NCBI RefSeq assembly: GCF_011044255.1
Contig: NZ_CP049107.1
Span: 2,257,501-2,321,500, forward strand
DNA: 64,000 bases
Reading direction: 5' to 3'
Source: Rhizorhabdus phycosphaerae
GTDB lineage: Bacteria > Pseudomonadota > Alphaproteobacteria > Sphingomonadales > Sphingomonadaceae
Shown here: one piece after another, positions 44,837 to 54,165 of the stretch
Position numbering within the stretch: position 1 is the stretch's first letter
Layout: every line of letters begins with the position of its first letter
Notes under the pieces: model-generated
The model's input: the letters and a program-made list of their open reading frames with translations, nothing else
Database searches by the model: none
What the model was told of the DNA's origin: nothing
Translations under genes and position numbers: made by a program

Positions 44837-47059
44837 TCAGGCGGACACGACCGCGAGTTCCCGCGCCTCGAACGCCAGCGGAATGCGTACTTCCGCCGCG
44901 AAGCCCTCCGGTGACGGACGGAGCGTGACGTCGCCGCCATGCGCCCGGGCGATGGAGCGACAGACGGCAAGTCCCAGGCCGCTGCCGCGCTTGTCGCTCG
45001 CCCGCGCATTGGCGGCGCGGTAGAAGGGCTCGAACGCCCTTTCGAGATCCTCCACCGGCACGCCGGGGCCCTCGTCGATCACTTGCGCGACGACGTCGGC
45101 ATCGTCGACCAGCAAGCGCACCCGGGCGCGCTCGCCATATTTCGCTGCATTCTCGAACAGATTGGAGAACAGGCGGCGCATGCCCATCACGTCGACATCG
45201 ACCGGCGCAGGCGCCATCGTTTCTATACGGACGTCGTTGCCGACGATCGCCGCATCCTCGGCGACATCCTCGACGATCGTCCGCAGGTCGATACGTTCGC
45301 GGACGCCCGGCGAGGAGGCGTCGCGGATGAAGGCGAGGACCGAATTGATCATCTCCTCCATCTCCTCGACCTCCTCGATCATGCCTTCGCGCGTCGCCTC
45401 GTCGTCGACCTCTTCGATGCGGAAGCGCAGCCGCGTGAGCGGGGTCCGCAGGTCGTGGCTGATCGCACCGATCATGGCCGTCCGGTCCCCCACGAAACTC
45501 TTGAGCCGGCTCTGCATGACGTTGAAGGCATGCGCCGCGCGGCCGACTTCGGCGGGACCGTCGAGATCGAGCACCGGCGCGGTCGGATCGCGACCGAGCT
45601 TCTCCGCCGCCTCGGCAAAGGCGACGAGCGGCTTGCTCATCCGTCGGGCGAACAGCCAGCCCAGCGGCGCGACGATGGCGAACGCCATGGCGAACCAGAG
45701 CAGGACGCGGCGCTGCCAGCTATTGGGGAAGGGTTCCGGTGCCGGCTGCACGACCGACCAGTGACCGTCCGGCAGTCGCAGCGCGGCGACGAAATCGCCT
45801 TCGACGAAGGGCGCGGGCGCCAGGCCGAACAGCCCACGCTCGCGCGGCACCAACGGCACCGGCGCATCATAGGTGATGGCGGGATCGAGCTGATCCGGCG
45901 CGGGCGCGGCAGGGGCTTCCTGAAGAGGCAATTGCAGGATCGTCGAAGGCATCGGGCCGCTCCGCAAGGGAAGCTGGGGCAGAGGGGCGGATTGCTGCGG
46001 CTTGAGCAATATCGTCGGCACGCGCGACAGGTCTATCGTAGCCCCGCCGGTCGCGGCCTGGGGCGGCTGGCTCTGCGCACGAAGCTGGTTTTCGAGCGAG
46101 GACATCGGCGTCGGCATGCCGGGCATGAACGGCCGCAATCCCGGCTGGAGGGCGTTGAGGGGCGGCTGCGGCACGGCGCTGCCGGCGCCGGCGGTACCAG
46201 TGTTGCCGGGCACGATGGTCGTGCCCGGGATCACGCCGATGGCGCCGGGGCGGAAAGGCGGAAGGGTTATGACCTCGCCGCCCTGCTGGGGGCCACCCAG
46301 TATCTCGGGGATCGTCTCGCCGCGATCACCGCCGATCCAGATGCCGTCACGCCCTTGCAGCGGTGTCGGATCGATCTCGAACAGCGCACCCGGGAACGGC
46401 CGCTGCCCCTCCCGGCCGGCGGGAATATCGATCGGCGTCCCCGCCCTGCCGCCATCACGCTGAGGACGAACCTCCGGCGGAAGCATGTCGCGATTGGGTG
46501 CCCCGCGCGAGGGCGGCAGCCGGACGCCGTTGGGCAGCAATATGCCCTGCGCGCCGGGCGGAAGCGGCCTGACCGGCGGCATCGTCGCCTGCGCCAGGAT
46601 CAACCGGGGCCGTGCGTCGTCTGGCGCAGCTGTCCCGGCCGACAGGTGCAGCCATGCCTCACGCGGCGCCGCGGCGCCGTCGCCGGCCATCGCCATCTTG
46701 CGCGTCGCGACCGTACCCGCGAATGGAAGCGGCGTGTAAAAGCTCAGCCTTACGTCGAGCGGATCGGCGCCCAGCATATTGGCGAGATCCCGTCGGGACC
46801 GTTCCGACACGAGCCAACCCCGCCCGCCTAGGTCGGGGGGACCCGTCTGGATATCGCGCCGCAGGTTACCGGCCACCTTCTGCCCACGCAGCGCGGCCGC
46901 CACCGAGTCGAGATGATATTGCGGGGTCGGCGCCGGCGGCAGCAGCACGGTCAGCAGCAGAGTGACGATCTGCGCGACCACCAGACCGCCCAGCAGCAGC
47001 ATCACGATCTGGACGACCAGCGCCGGCCCGCGCAGCGGACGAAGAGAAGCCTTTGTCAT
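44837..47059 (-). CDS. Sensor histidine kinase with very long proline-rich external domain
   Basis: Kinase of 740 residues. TM1 is at about 13-41 and TM2 at about 452-473, leaving some 410 residues outside. Of these, about 160-400 are proline/glycine-rich and low in complexity, unlike ordinary sensor domains. HAMP follows, then SHDLRTPLTRLRFR with His535, NLFENAAKYGE, DEGPGVP and GSGLGLAVCRSIARAHGG. It is the last gene of the secretion operon, 30 bases after the TatA-like gene; no regulator is adjacent, but an OmpR-type regulator lies divergently at the other end (54995). Confidence 0.9.
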   Translation of the reverse strand: MTKASLRPLRGPALVVQIVMLLLGGLVVAQIVTLLLTVLLPPAPTPQYHLDSVAAALRGQKVAGNLRRDIQTGPPDLGGRGWLVSERSRRDLANMLGADPLDVRLSFYTPLPFAGTVATRKMAMAGDGAAAPREAWLHLSAGTAAPDDARPRLILAQATMPPVRPLPPGAQGILLPNGVRLPPSRGAPNRDMLPPEVRPQRDGGRAGTPIDIPAGREGQRPFPGALFEIDPTPLQGRDGIWIGGDRGETIPEILGGPQQGGEVITLPPFRPGAIGVIPGTTIVPGNTGTAGAGSAVPQPPLNALQPGLRPFMPGMPTPMSSLENQLRAQSQPPQAATGGATIDLSRVPTILLKPQQSAPLPQLPLRSGPMPSTILQLPLQEAPAAPAPDQLDPAITYDAPVPLVPRERGLFGLAPAPFVEGDFVAALRLPDGHWSVVQPAPEPFPNSWQRRVLLWFAMAFAIVAPLGWLFARRMSKPLVAFAEAAEKLGRDPTAPVLDLDGPAEVGRAAHAFNVMQSRLKSFVGDRTAMIGAISHDLRTPLTRLRFRIEEVDDEATREGMIEEVEEMEEMINSVLAFIRDASSPGVRERIDLRTIVEDVAEDAAIVGNDVRIETMAPAPVDVDVMGMRRLFSNLFENAAKYGERARVRLLVDDADVVAQVIDEGPGVPVEDLERAFEPFYRAANARASDKRGSGLGLAVCRSIARAHGGDVTLRPSPEGFAAEVRIPLAFEARELAVVSA

Positions 47060-47089
47060 GGCCGGCGATTGTGCCACGAGACTCGGCGA

Positions 47090-47254
47090 TTAGCCATCGA
47101 CGCGCGCGTCGTCGGGCTCCTCCGCGAGACCGCGACGGAAACTCTTCAGCCCCTGCCCCAGATCGGCCATCGCCGATGAGAAACGGCGCCCGCCGAACAG
47201 CAACGTCGCCGCCACGGCCACGATCGCCCAATGCGCGATGCTCACTCCACCCAT
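47090..47254 (-). CDS. TatA/TatE-like twin-arginine translocase protein
   Basis: Protein of 54 residues: one membrane helix (HWAIVAVAATLLFGG), the FGG hinge, then an amphipathic helix LGQGLKSFRRGLAEE with the expected F-x-x-G pattern, and a short acidic tail. Typical TatA is 60-90 residues, so this is minimal. It lies 17 bases after virB11 and before the kinase, without tatB or tatC. The Tat-type lipoprotein gene at 55857 is a possible client. Confidence 0.8.
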   Translation of the reverse strand: MGGVSIAHWAIVAVAATLLFGGRRFSSAMADLGQGLKSFRRGLAEEPDDARVDG

Positions 47255-47271
47255 GCCCCAGCCTTCCTTCG

Positions 47272-48240
47272 CTATATGTCCGCCGTTCGGGCGACCGCGG
47301 CGATGCCGCGCCGTCCCTCGCACCGGTCGAGTTGCACCACGATGTCGATGACCGTGCGGGCATAAGCGAGCGTGTCCGCGCGCCCGAGCCCCAGTCCGGC
47401 CTGCATCACCATGAGAGCCAGCTGCTCCAGCGCACCGCGCGGCGAATTGGCGTGGATCGTGGCCAGCGATCCCGGATGCCCGGTGTTGATCGCCCTCAGG
47501 AAGCTGACGACTTCGGCCCCGCGCAGCTCGCCGAGGACGATGCGATCGGGGCGCAGCCGCAACGCGGCCTGAACCAGGTCGTCCGCAGTGATCCTGGCCT
47601 CGCCGAGCATGCCCTTCACGGCGACAAGGCCGACACCGTTGGCAACCGGAATCCGGATTTCCGGCGTGTCTTCCACCAACACGATCCGTTCCTGCGATCC
47701 TACCTCGCGAAGCAGGGCGTTGAGGAAGGTCGTCTTCCCGGTCGACGTCCCCCCGCTGATCAGGATCGTCCGACGCTGGCGGACCGCCTCGCGCAGATAG
47801 TCGATCGGATCGGCTCCATCCGGCAGGGCTTCGAGCGGAGCCTGACCCCGGACCAGCGACCGGCCATAGCTCTCCAGCGGCACGTCGAGCAGGCGATGCC
47901 GCCGGATCGCCATCGCCCAGTCGCCACGTGTCGCCGTCGGCGCGACGATCTGTATCCGGGCCCCGTCCGGGAGCGTGGCCGCCAGCAACGGCTGCTCGCG
48001 ATTGATGCCCTGATGGCTGATCCGCGCGACCTGTTCGGACAGGCGACGCAGAAGGCGCGCGTCCAGCGCGGGCAGCGCATGGACTTCCATGCCGGAGGCC
48101 CCCTCGACCCAGATCTCGCCCGGCCGGTTCACCAGCAGTTCGGTAACGTCGTCCCGTTCCAGCCAGGGTGCGAAGATGCCCAGATAAGCGGACAGGAAGA
48201 CGTCGCTGTCTGGCTCGACGGCACGCAAGGGGATGGTCAT
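47272..48240 (-). CDS. virB11: VirB11 traffic ATPase
   Basis: Hexameric cytoplasmic ATPase of 322 residues energising type IV secretion. Walker A is GGTSTGKTT, the Asp box region is VLVEDTPEI, Walker B is IVLGELRGAE and the His box GHPGSLATIHA. Its start overlaps the virB10 stop (48237-48240). Last recognisable structural component of the operon. Confidence 0.95.
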   Translation of the reverse strand: MTIPLRAVEPDSDVFLSAYLGIFAPWLERDDVTELLVNRPGEIWVEGASGMEVHALPALDARLLRRLSEQVARISHQGINREQPLLAATLPDGARIQIVAPTATRGDWAMAIRRHRLLDVPLESYGRSLVRGQAPLEALPDGADPIDYLREAVRQRRTILISGGTSTGKTTFLNALLREVGSQERIVLVEDTPEIRIPVANGVGLVAVKGMLGEARITADDLVQAALRLRPDRIVLGELRGAEVVSFLRAINTGHPGSLATIHANSPRGALEQLALMVMQAGLGLGRADTLAYARTVIDIVVQLDRCEGRRGIAAVARTADI

Positions 48241-49340
48241 GGAGCGGGCTCCTCGACCACCGTCGAGAAGTCGAGGTCCCGGGCCGTGAAGATGCGTATC
48301 GGCTGCCCCTGCCTGATCCTGATGGTAGGCGGAATGTGGGCGTCGCGCTGTGCTGCGACCGAAGCCGCGCTTTGTCCGCCCGATACGATGAGGGAAGCGC
48401 CGCCGGATGCCAGCGCCCCCAGCCCACCCACTGCGGACAGCAGAACGGCGGATCCGAAGCGCTTGCCGAAATGGCCGTCTACCTCGCCGGTCAGGCCGCT
48501 GCGGCCGGCATAGTCGGTCGTCGGCGAGGCGAGCGCGATCGAGACCCCGTCCGGGCGAATGAGGCGCGTCCAGAGCACATAGGCGCGGGTCTGGCCCGCC
48601 GCGAGGCCCGACTTATACTGCCCGATCAGCCGCGAGGAGCGCGGGATGAGAATTCGACTGCCGTCGAACGACCGCACGTCCTGGCTGACGACCGCCCGGA
48701 CATAGCCGGGAAGATCGCTGTCGATCGCCGTTTCCAGTATCGCGGCGATCAGCGTGCCCTGGGTGATCGTGTTGGCGGGATCAACCAGGCGCGTAGCGCT
48801 GGCCGTCTCCACGCCGGCGTCGGCCAGCCGGGCGGCAAAACTCTCATTGTCACCCAGCCCCTGTCCGGCAGCTGCCTTCGGAGGGGCGGCCGCCTGTGGG
48901 CCAGCCATCGGGGTCGGCACCGCCGCCGTCCTGGCGCCACTCATGTCGAACACCATGACCGGGGAGGACATGGCGCCACCCTGGACCGGAGCCGTAGCCA
49001 TGTCGGGAGCAGCCTGCGGCAGTGGTTGAGCCGTGGACGGATCGGGCGGGACGGCGGATCGGGGGGAAGGAACAGGTGGCGGCACCGCGACCGGTACAGC
49101 GACAGGGCGGGGAGCAGCGGTCGCGCGCGGCGCGCGCTGGCCGCTCATCGACCAGAATGTCGCCGCGCCCAGCAGCAAGGCGATCGCCCCGCCCGCAAGC
49201 AATCCCGCGCGATCCGAGCGTCGCGGACGCGCCGCGACCACCGGATAGGCATTGCGGCTCGCGAGCAGCAGCGCCTGATCGTCCAGATCGGCGCGGGGAT
49301 CTCCTCCGATCACCGGCACAGGAATGAGGACGCCGTTCAT
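48237..49340 (-). CDS. virB10: VirB10 transenvelope scaffold protein
   Basis: Bitopic inner-membrane protein of 367 residues linking both membranes. One membrane segment lies at about 45-64 (LLAGGAIALLLGAATFW), then a proline-rich periplasmic linker, then the conserved TrbI/VirB10 domain with VSQDVRSFDGSRILIPRSSRLIG and GKRFGSAVLLSAVGG, the segment that forms the outer-membrane channel. Overlaps virB9 by ATGA (49337-49340). Confidence 0.93.
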   Translation of the reverse strand: MNGVLIPVPVIGGDPRADLDDQALLLASRNAYPVVAARPRRSDRAGLLAGGAIALLLGAATFWSMSGQRAPRATAAPRPVAVPVAVPPPVPSPRSAVPPDPSTAQPLPQAAPDMATAPVQGGAMSSPVMVFDMSGARTAAVPTPMAGPQAAAPPKAAAGQGLGDNESFAARLADAGVETASATRLVDPANTITQGTLIAAILETAIDSDLPGYVRAVVSQDVRSFDGSRILIPRSSRLIGQYKSGLAAGQTRAYVLWTRLIRPDGVSIALASPTTDYAGRSGLTGEVDGHFGKRFGSAVLLSAVGGLGALASGGASLIVSGGQSAASVAAQRDAHIPPTIRIRQGQPIRIFTARDLDFSTVVEEPAP

Positions 49341-50065
49341 CGCGCCGCCCTTTCCTGAGCCTTGCTGGCGGCAGCTGCCGCGCGGCTCAGCGTGGCCATG
49401 GCTTGGCCCGACCGCAGGACGAGCGTGTCGGGAATATGATCGATCACGACATAGTCCCCCTTGATGCTGTAATTGACCGGACCTTCGACGCCCTGGGCAT
49501 CGAGCGCCAGCAGCGCCGGCAGGGTCGCCGACCGGTCCCAGGCGAGATACAGCGCCTGCCCGTCGTCGAAAGCCCGACGGGGAAGAAGCGCGGTCTTGCC
49601 TTTGCCAGCCCAGTCGAACCGCAGATCGAGCGCCGTTGGCCGCTGAACCGCCACCGACAGCGGCGGAGGGGGTGGCTGCGACACATCGCTGATGACGGGA
49701 TCGGGATAGGTAAATCGCAGCGCATAGAGCGGCCGTGCGGCGCGGCGCGGCGCGACCAGGTCGAACATATAGGTCCGCCGGTCGGTGACCACCGTCATGT
49801 TGGTACGCGCTGCGACGCCGTTCGGCTTCAGGAACAGCAGGCTGGCACGGCGATTGGGCGTAACCTGCCATGCGGCGGAGTCCCCTATCGCGACATTCTC
49901 GATCCGTTCATCCGGAGCGAACTCGATCGTCGACTGGATGCCCGGCTGGCCGACCACGGTGACGACGGCGGAAGGATCGTAGAGCTGGGCACGGATGCGC
50001 TGATCCTCGGCGGACGCCTGTCCGGCGGTCGCGAGGATGCAGAGTGCGAAGGCGAAGCGGATCAT
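49337..50065 (-). CDS. virB9: VirB9 outer-membrane core complex protein
   Basis: Secreted protein of 242 residues with a signal peptide ending near GQASA (residue 19). RRTYMFDL and the two beta-rich lobes (RFTYPDP; ALYLAWDRSATLPALLAL; GDYVVIDHIPDTLVLRSG) are characteristic of VirB9/CagX. No VirB7-like lipoprotein was recognised next to it. Overlaps virB6 and virB10 through ATGA junctions. Confidence 0.92.
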   Translation of the reverse strand: MIRFAFALCILATAGQASAEDQRIRAQLYDPSAVVTVVGQPGIQSTIEFAPDERIENVAIGDSAAWQVTPNRRASLLFLKPNGVAARTNMTVVTDRRTYMFDLVAPRRAARPLYALRFTYPDPVISDVSQPPPPPLSVAVQRPTALDLRFDWAGKGKTALLPRRAFDDGQALYLAWDRSATLPALLALDAQGVEGPVNYSIKGDYVVIDHIPDTLVLRSGQAMATLSRAAAAASKAQERAAR

Positions 50066-51234
50066 CGGTACGTCTCCCGGGGGAGCTGGGGGGCGGTCTG
50101 GCGATACTGGCTGCCGATCCCCCGTGCCCGACCGTCGGCCGAGGGCGAACCGCCGGGCACGGAAGACTGCATGGCGGCCTCCGCAAGGCTTTCGCTGCGC
50201 AACATGATCGTCGCAGCGGAGGTTTGCGGCGGAGAGCCGGCCATCGGGTTCAGGCCGGCAATGATCTCGCGAACGCGCTCGGTTTCGGCGGGCCGGACGA
50301 CCGCCCCGACCGGATTGCCGCCGCCGACCGTCGGAGGCTCGGGCGCGCCAACGCTGAACATGGGCCGTTCCGTGGTATCGGAGGACGAAGTCCGCCAGGC
50401 TGCGGTGAGGGCCGCAAGCATATGGAAGACGACGATCATCAGCCCGCAATAGACGATAGCGGCAAGGAGGATGGTGACGCAGGACCGCATGGTCGGCTCC
50501 CCCATGCCAAGACCCGCCACGACGGGCGCGATCATCGCCAGTGCGCCGCCGCCGATCAGCACCGCAAAAAGGGGCACGAGCGCGAACATGGCGAGGCAGC
50601 GCAGCCAGCCCTGAAACAGTCCGCGTGTTCCTTCGAACAGCGACAGGACGATGAATACGGGTCCGAGCGCGAGCAGGGCTGCTAGCGTGATCCGCGCGAT
50701 CAGAAGCACGCCGACGGTCCCGATCAGAAGCAGCAACGCGCCGAGCCAGAGTATGTCCGAAGGCGTGGCAATGCTCTTGCCGGCCGCTGTCGCGCCATCG
50801 GCCTGCGCGGACGTTGCGGCCTCGGCTATCACTGCAAACAGGGTGTCCAGGCGCTCCGCAAATTGCAGCGTCGCCGAACCGCGCACCCCCGTGAGCAGGC
50901 TTGCAACCTCGTCCGGCGCCCCGACCGCCAGATTCCAGACGACGCTCTGATAGGCGACCCACGATGTGGCGAAGGTCAGGACGAGCCCGAGCGTCATCGC
51001 GCGAGGGCTGAGGGTCGACAGGGACAAGCGCGATCGTCCCGTCAGCAGGCCGACCGCCATCCAGCCGATGAACAGCGTCAGCAGTGCCGTCAGCGCCAGG
51101 CCCAGTTGTCCGTCGACGCCGAACAACCGCCCGAAGGCCATCGCCGTCGCCTTGCCGCTCGCACAATCGACCGCGCGCAGGGCGGTGGCGATCCCACCGG
51201 CGCCCTCCATCGACAGGCTGGGGCAGCCGGTCAT
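50062..51234 (-). CDS. virB6: VirB6 polytopic inner-membrane channel protein
   Basis: Polytopic protein of 390 residues. At least five hydrophobic segments are visible (LALTALLTLFIGWMAVGLL, ILWLGALLLLIGTVGVLLI, ITLAALLALGPVFIVLSLF, MFALVPLFAVLIGGGALAMI, ILLAAIVYCGLMIVVF). FEGTRGLFQGWLRCLAMFAL is the conserved VirB6/TrbL core with its tryptophan. A cytosolic or periplasmic C-tail follows. ATGA overlaps couple it to virB4 and virB9. Confidence 0.9.
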   Translation of the reverse strand: MTGCPSLSMEGAGGIATALRAVDCASGKATAMAFGRLFGVDGQLGLALTALLTLFIGWMAVGLLTGRSRLSLSTLSPRAMTLGLVLTFATSWVAYQSVVWNLAVGAPDEVASLLTGVRGSATLQFAERLDTLFAVIAEAATSAQADGATAAGKSIATPSDILWLGALLLLIGTVGVLLIARITLAALLALGPVFIVLSLFEGTRGLFQGWLRCLAMFALVPLFAVLIGGGALAMIAPVVAGLGMGEPTMRSCVTILLAAIVYCGLMIVVFHMLAALTAAWRTSSSDTTERPMFSVGAPEPPTVGGGNPVGAVVRPAETERVREIIAGLNPMAGSPPQTSAATIMLRSESLAEAAMQSSVPGGSPSADGRARGIGSQYRQTAPQLPRETYR

Positions 51235-53621
51235 TCGGCAGCCTCCAAAAGCGCCGCATCGCCATCCCCGGCGGGCCATGCCGCACCCGCGATGATCGGA
51301 TACCAGCGCGCCGGATCATCGCCGACCGCGGCGCGGACGATGTCGAGCCGGCGAACGGTCGCTTCGCGACCGGAGAGGACCGTCAGCAACGCGGGCATTC
51401 CCGCAAGGTCGAGCCGGGCGACCACCGAATGGTTGGCATGCCGGACCAGGAAGCAGCGGCTGTTCGAGGGAAGCGAACGGATGAGATCGAGCTCGTGCTC
51501 CGACAGCCCGAAACCTGCGCAATAATCCTCCTTTCGCGCCTTGGCGTTCGGTGTGAAGATCATCGTCGCGGTCTGCTCGACGATCGCCGAGGCAATGCTG
51601 CTGTCGAGCGCATCCCTGGCCGACTGCGTCGCGAAGCCGACGATCGCGTTGCGCTTGCGAAGCGTCTTCATCCAGTCGCGGATCCGCGCCGCGAACAGCG
51701 GATCGTCGAGCGCCTTCCACCCCTCGTCGATCAGGATCATCGTCGGCTCCCCATCGAGCCGCTCCTCGATCCGATGGAACAGGTACATCATCGTGGGGGT
51801 GCGCAATTCGGGCTGATCCAGCAGCGCTGTCATGTCGAAACCGGCGACGCGCACCGAAAGATCGAGCGCGTCGCGCATATTGTCGAACAGCCAGGCATGC
51901 TCGCCCTGCCCGATCCACGGGTCGAGCCGGCAGGCGAGATCCCCGGCTTCCGGCCGCCGTCCCCCGCGCAGCAGGTCACGCACATGGCACAGCCGCCTGA
52001 GCACGGGTTCATGATCGTAGCAGGCATCGATCGCCTCGGCGACGATCGCGCTCTCCTCCGCGCCTTCCGCCTTTACGAGGGTCGCCAGCCATTCGCGCAG
52101 GAACGCACGGTTGACCGGGGTGTCGGCAAGCAGAAGCGGGTTGAAGCCGGTCGCGGTTCCCGGGGTCAGGCGGGCATAATGGCCGCCAATGCCGCGCAGG
52201 AAGATCTCTGCGCCTCGATCCTTGTCGAAGAAGACGGTGCGCGGCGCGAATTTCTGCGCCTGCGCCGTCAGGAAGTTCAGCACGACCGTCTTGCCCGATC
52301 CGGACGGGCCGATGACCGTGAAGTTGCCGAGATCATTTTCGTGGAAGTTGAAGAAATAGGGCGTCGAGGCCGTTGTCTCCAGGACCGTCACCGCCGCCCC
52401 CCAGTGGTTGCCGCGCGGCTGGCCCATCGGGTGTCCATGCAGCGACAGGAAGCCGGCGGCATTGGCGGTGGAGATGAGAGCCCGGCGAACGATATAGGCT
52501 TCGTTACCGGGAAACTGACCCCAGAAGGACGGCTCCAGATTGACGTCCTCGCGCACGGCGACGGTGCCTGTATCGGCCAGCGCGGCCGTCGCCAGGGCCA
52601 TGGCGCGATCCAGTTCGCCGAGATCCGACGCGCGCACCAGAAGGCTGAGGTGATGATCGCCGAAACCGGCCTGACCGGACCCGAGCGCATCGCGCGCCGC
52701 CATCATCTCGGCGCGCTCCGCGGCGGCCCCTTCGTCCGCGACGCGCAGACGCCGCAGCGCCAGGTCGATCCGCTCACGTGCGACCTGCCGGTCGACCGGA
52801 GCGAAACTTTCGGTGAGCACCAGTTCATGGGGCAGCCGCAGCAGCCCGTCGATCAATCCCGGCCGTGTCGCATCGGGATAGTCCTTGATGCCCAGCATCG
52901 CAGCAAAGCTCCGCCCCGAGGGACCGCGCGTCTCGATGGCGTCGAGGCCGAAGCTGACCCGAGCATAAGGGAGGAACTCGCCGAGGACGCGGTCGTCCTG
53001 TGGCCGTTGAACGGGCCGCATCTCGCCGTTGTACAAGGCGGACAACAGCTCCAGCGGTTCGGAACACGCTCCCCCATGGAGCGGGTAGGAGCCCAGCAGC
53101 CTGGCACCATAGGGCTCGAGCGCCGACAGCAAGGCGGTCGTCGCGAGATCGAGGGCGCGCAGGTCGCTCTGGTCGATCGCGCTGGAAAGACTGCGCCGCA
53201 GTCTTTCGGCCCAGCCGCTCTTGCCCCGTGCGGGACGGCGCACGATCGTCACGAACTGCTCGTTGACGTAGAGCCTGCGCGCGCCGAGCCGCTCGCGCCA
53301 CCCTCTGTCGATCTCGACAGAAAGCGGATCCGACTGCACCTCGGCCAGTTCCGGCACGATCCGGCGCCGGACGACATGATGATAGAGAACGAACCTGGCA
53401 TCGAGCATGCTGCGCAGCATGACTTCGCGCACCGCCAGCCGGTGGTTCAGCATGTCGGCCTCTTCCGTCTCGAACGGCAGGCCGGGAATGTGCATCGACC
53501 GCATCAGCGCACCGTCCCGCAGGGCCACGCTGTGCTCATCGACGAGACGCTCATAAGGCAGCCGATCGCCAGCCCTCGCTTCGCGCCTTGCCCAGGCGGC
53601 TGGTCCGATCCAGCGTGTCAT
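51231..53621 (-). CDS. virB4: VirB4 secretion ATPase
   Basis: The largest operon product, 796 residues. The N-terminal VirB4 domain is followed by an AAA+ motor with Walker A GPSGSGKTVVLNF, FFDKDRGAEIF and Walker B MILIDEGWKAL. RNAIVGFATQSARDALDSSI is the VirB4-specific sensor stretch. The ATG at 53621 is preferred over the more upstream codon at 53654, which would run into virB3. Needed for pilus formation and substrate transfer. Confidence 0.95.
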   Translation of the reverse strand: MTRWIGPAAWARREARAGDRLPYERLVDEHSVALRDGALMRSMHIPGLPFETEEADMLNHRLAVREVMLRSMLDARFVLYHHVVRRRIVPELAEVQSDPLSVEIDRGWRERLGARRLYVNEQFVTIVRRPARGKSGWAERLRRSLSSAIDQSDLRALDLATTALLSALEPYGARLLGSYPLHGGACSEPLELLSALYNGEMRPVQRPQDDRVLGEFLPYARVSFGLDAIETRGPSGRSFAAMLGIKDYPDATRPGLIDGLLRLPHELVLTESFAPVDRQVARERIDLALRRLRVADEGAAAERAEMMAARDALGSGQAGFGDHHLSLLVRASDLGELDRAMALATAALADTGTVAVREDVNLEPSFWGQFPGNEAYIVRRALISTANAAGFLSLHGHPMGQPRGNHWGAAVTVLETTASTPYFFNFHENDLGNFTVIGPSGSGKTVVLNFLTAQAQKFAPRTVFFDKDRGAEIFLRGIGGHYARLTPGTATGFNPLLLADTPVNRAFLREWLATLVKAEGAEESAIVAEAIDACYDHEPVLRRLCHVRDLLRGGRRPEAGDLACRLDPWIGQGEHAWLFDNMRDALDLSVRVAGFDMTALLDQPELRTPTMMYLFHRIEERLDGEPTMILIDEGWKALDDPLFAARIRDWMKTLRKRNAIVGFATQSARDALDSSIASAIVEQTATMIFTPNAKARKEDYCAGFGLSEHELDLIRSLPSNSRCFLVRHANHSVVARLDLAGMPALLTVLSGREATVRRLDIVRAAVGDDPARWYPIIAGAAWPAGDGDAALLEAAE

Positions 53622-53632
53622 GCGGATTCTCC

Positions 53633-53911
53633 TCAGGGCGCGTAGCTGTTGCAACCCCAGCGCCGCCAGTTGCGGGTGCGGGGACAGCGGCTGACGCGGG
53701 TCAGCCAGAGATCGAAGATGCGCGGCTCACGCAGGCAGGCGAGATAGCCGCAGCCATGCACACCGAGCGCGACGGGCAGCGCCCAGAAGCTGCGGGTCAC
53801 CAGAAAGGCCTCGGTCGTCACCGCCAGATTGACGATGAAGAAGCTGTAGGTGACGCCACCGAACATCTGGGGCCGTGTCAGCGCCCGGAAGATGGGGGCC
53901 CGGCTGAGCAT
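53633..53911 (-). CDS. virB3: VirB3 inner-membrane protein
   Basis: Small membrane protein of 92 residues between virB2 and virB4, its standard position. PIFRALTRPQMFGGVTYSFF is the VirB3 N-terminal signature, with two hydrophobic segments, and LREPRIFDLWLTR corresponds to the conserved end. Separate from, not fused to, VirB4. Confidence 0.92.
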   Translation of the reverse strand: MLSRAPIFRALTRPQMFGGVTYSFFIVNLAVTTEAFLVTRSFWALPVALGVHGCGYLACLREPRIFDLWLTRVSRCPRTRNWRRWGCNSYAP

Positions 53912-53920
53912 CGCCGACGC

Positions 53921-54163
53921 TCAGCGCGCGACGAGCGCGGCGGACTGGATACCGCTGACGATCGCGCTGGCGCCGAACAGGATGAAGCAGCCGAGGATCA
54001 CGGTCGCGCCGAAACGCCAGTTGATGCGCCCGCTGAGCATCATGAAGCCGACCATGGCCACGGCGATCACCGCCACGGCAGTGGCAACATTGCCCAGCAA
54101 CGTGCCCTGCAGCCAGCCGAGAGCGGCCAGGATGGGGCCGGAGCCCTGGGGATCGGCCTGCAT
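53921..54163 (-). CDS. virB2: VirB2 pilin-like protein
   Basis: Eighty residues with two long hydrophobic helices (VATAVAVIAVAMVGFMML; FGATVILGCFILFGASAIV) separated by SGRINWR, as in VirB2/TrbC pilins. There is no obvious long signal peptide, unusual for VirB2. The second ATG (54163) has AAGGAG at a proper 7-base spacing; the first (54169) is too close to it. Confidence 0.88.
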   Translation of the reverse strand: MQADPQGSGPILAALGWLQGTLLGNVATAVAVIAVAMVGFMMLSGRINWRFGATVILGCFILFGASAIVSGIQSAALVAR

Positions 54164-54165
54164 CG

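Noticed and set aside
47090-48427. Leftward 445-codon frame as one large protein
   Set aside because: Only its last 54 codons, starting at ATG 47254, are real (TatA-like); the rest is the wrong frame of virB11.
51084-53645. Forward 853-codon frame opposite virB4
   Set aside because: Antisense shadow; the leftward frame has Walker motifs and fits the virB order.
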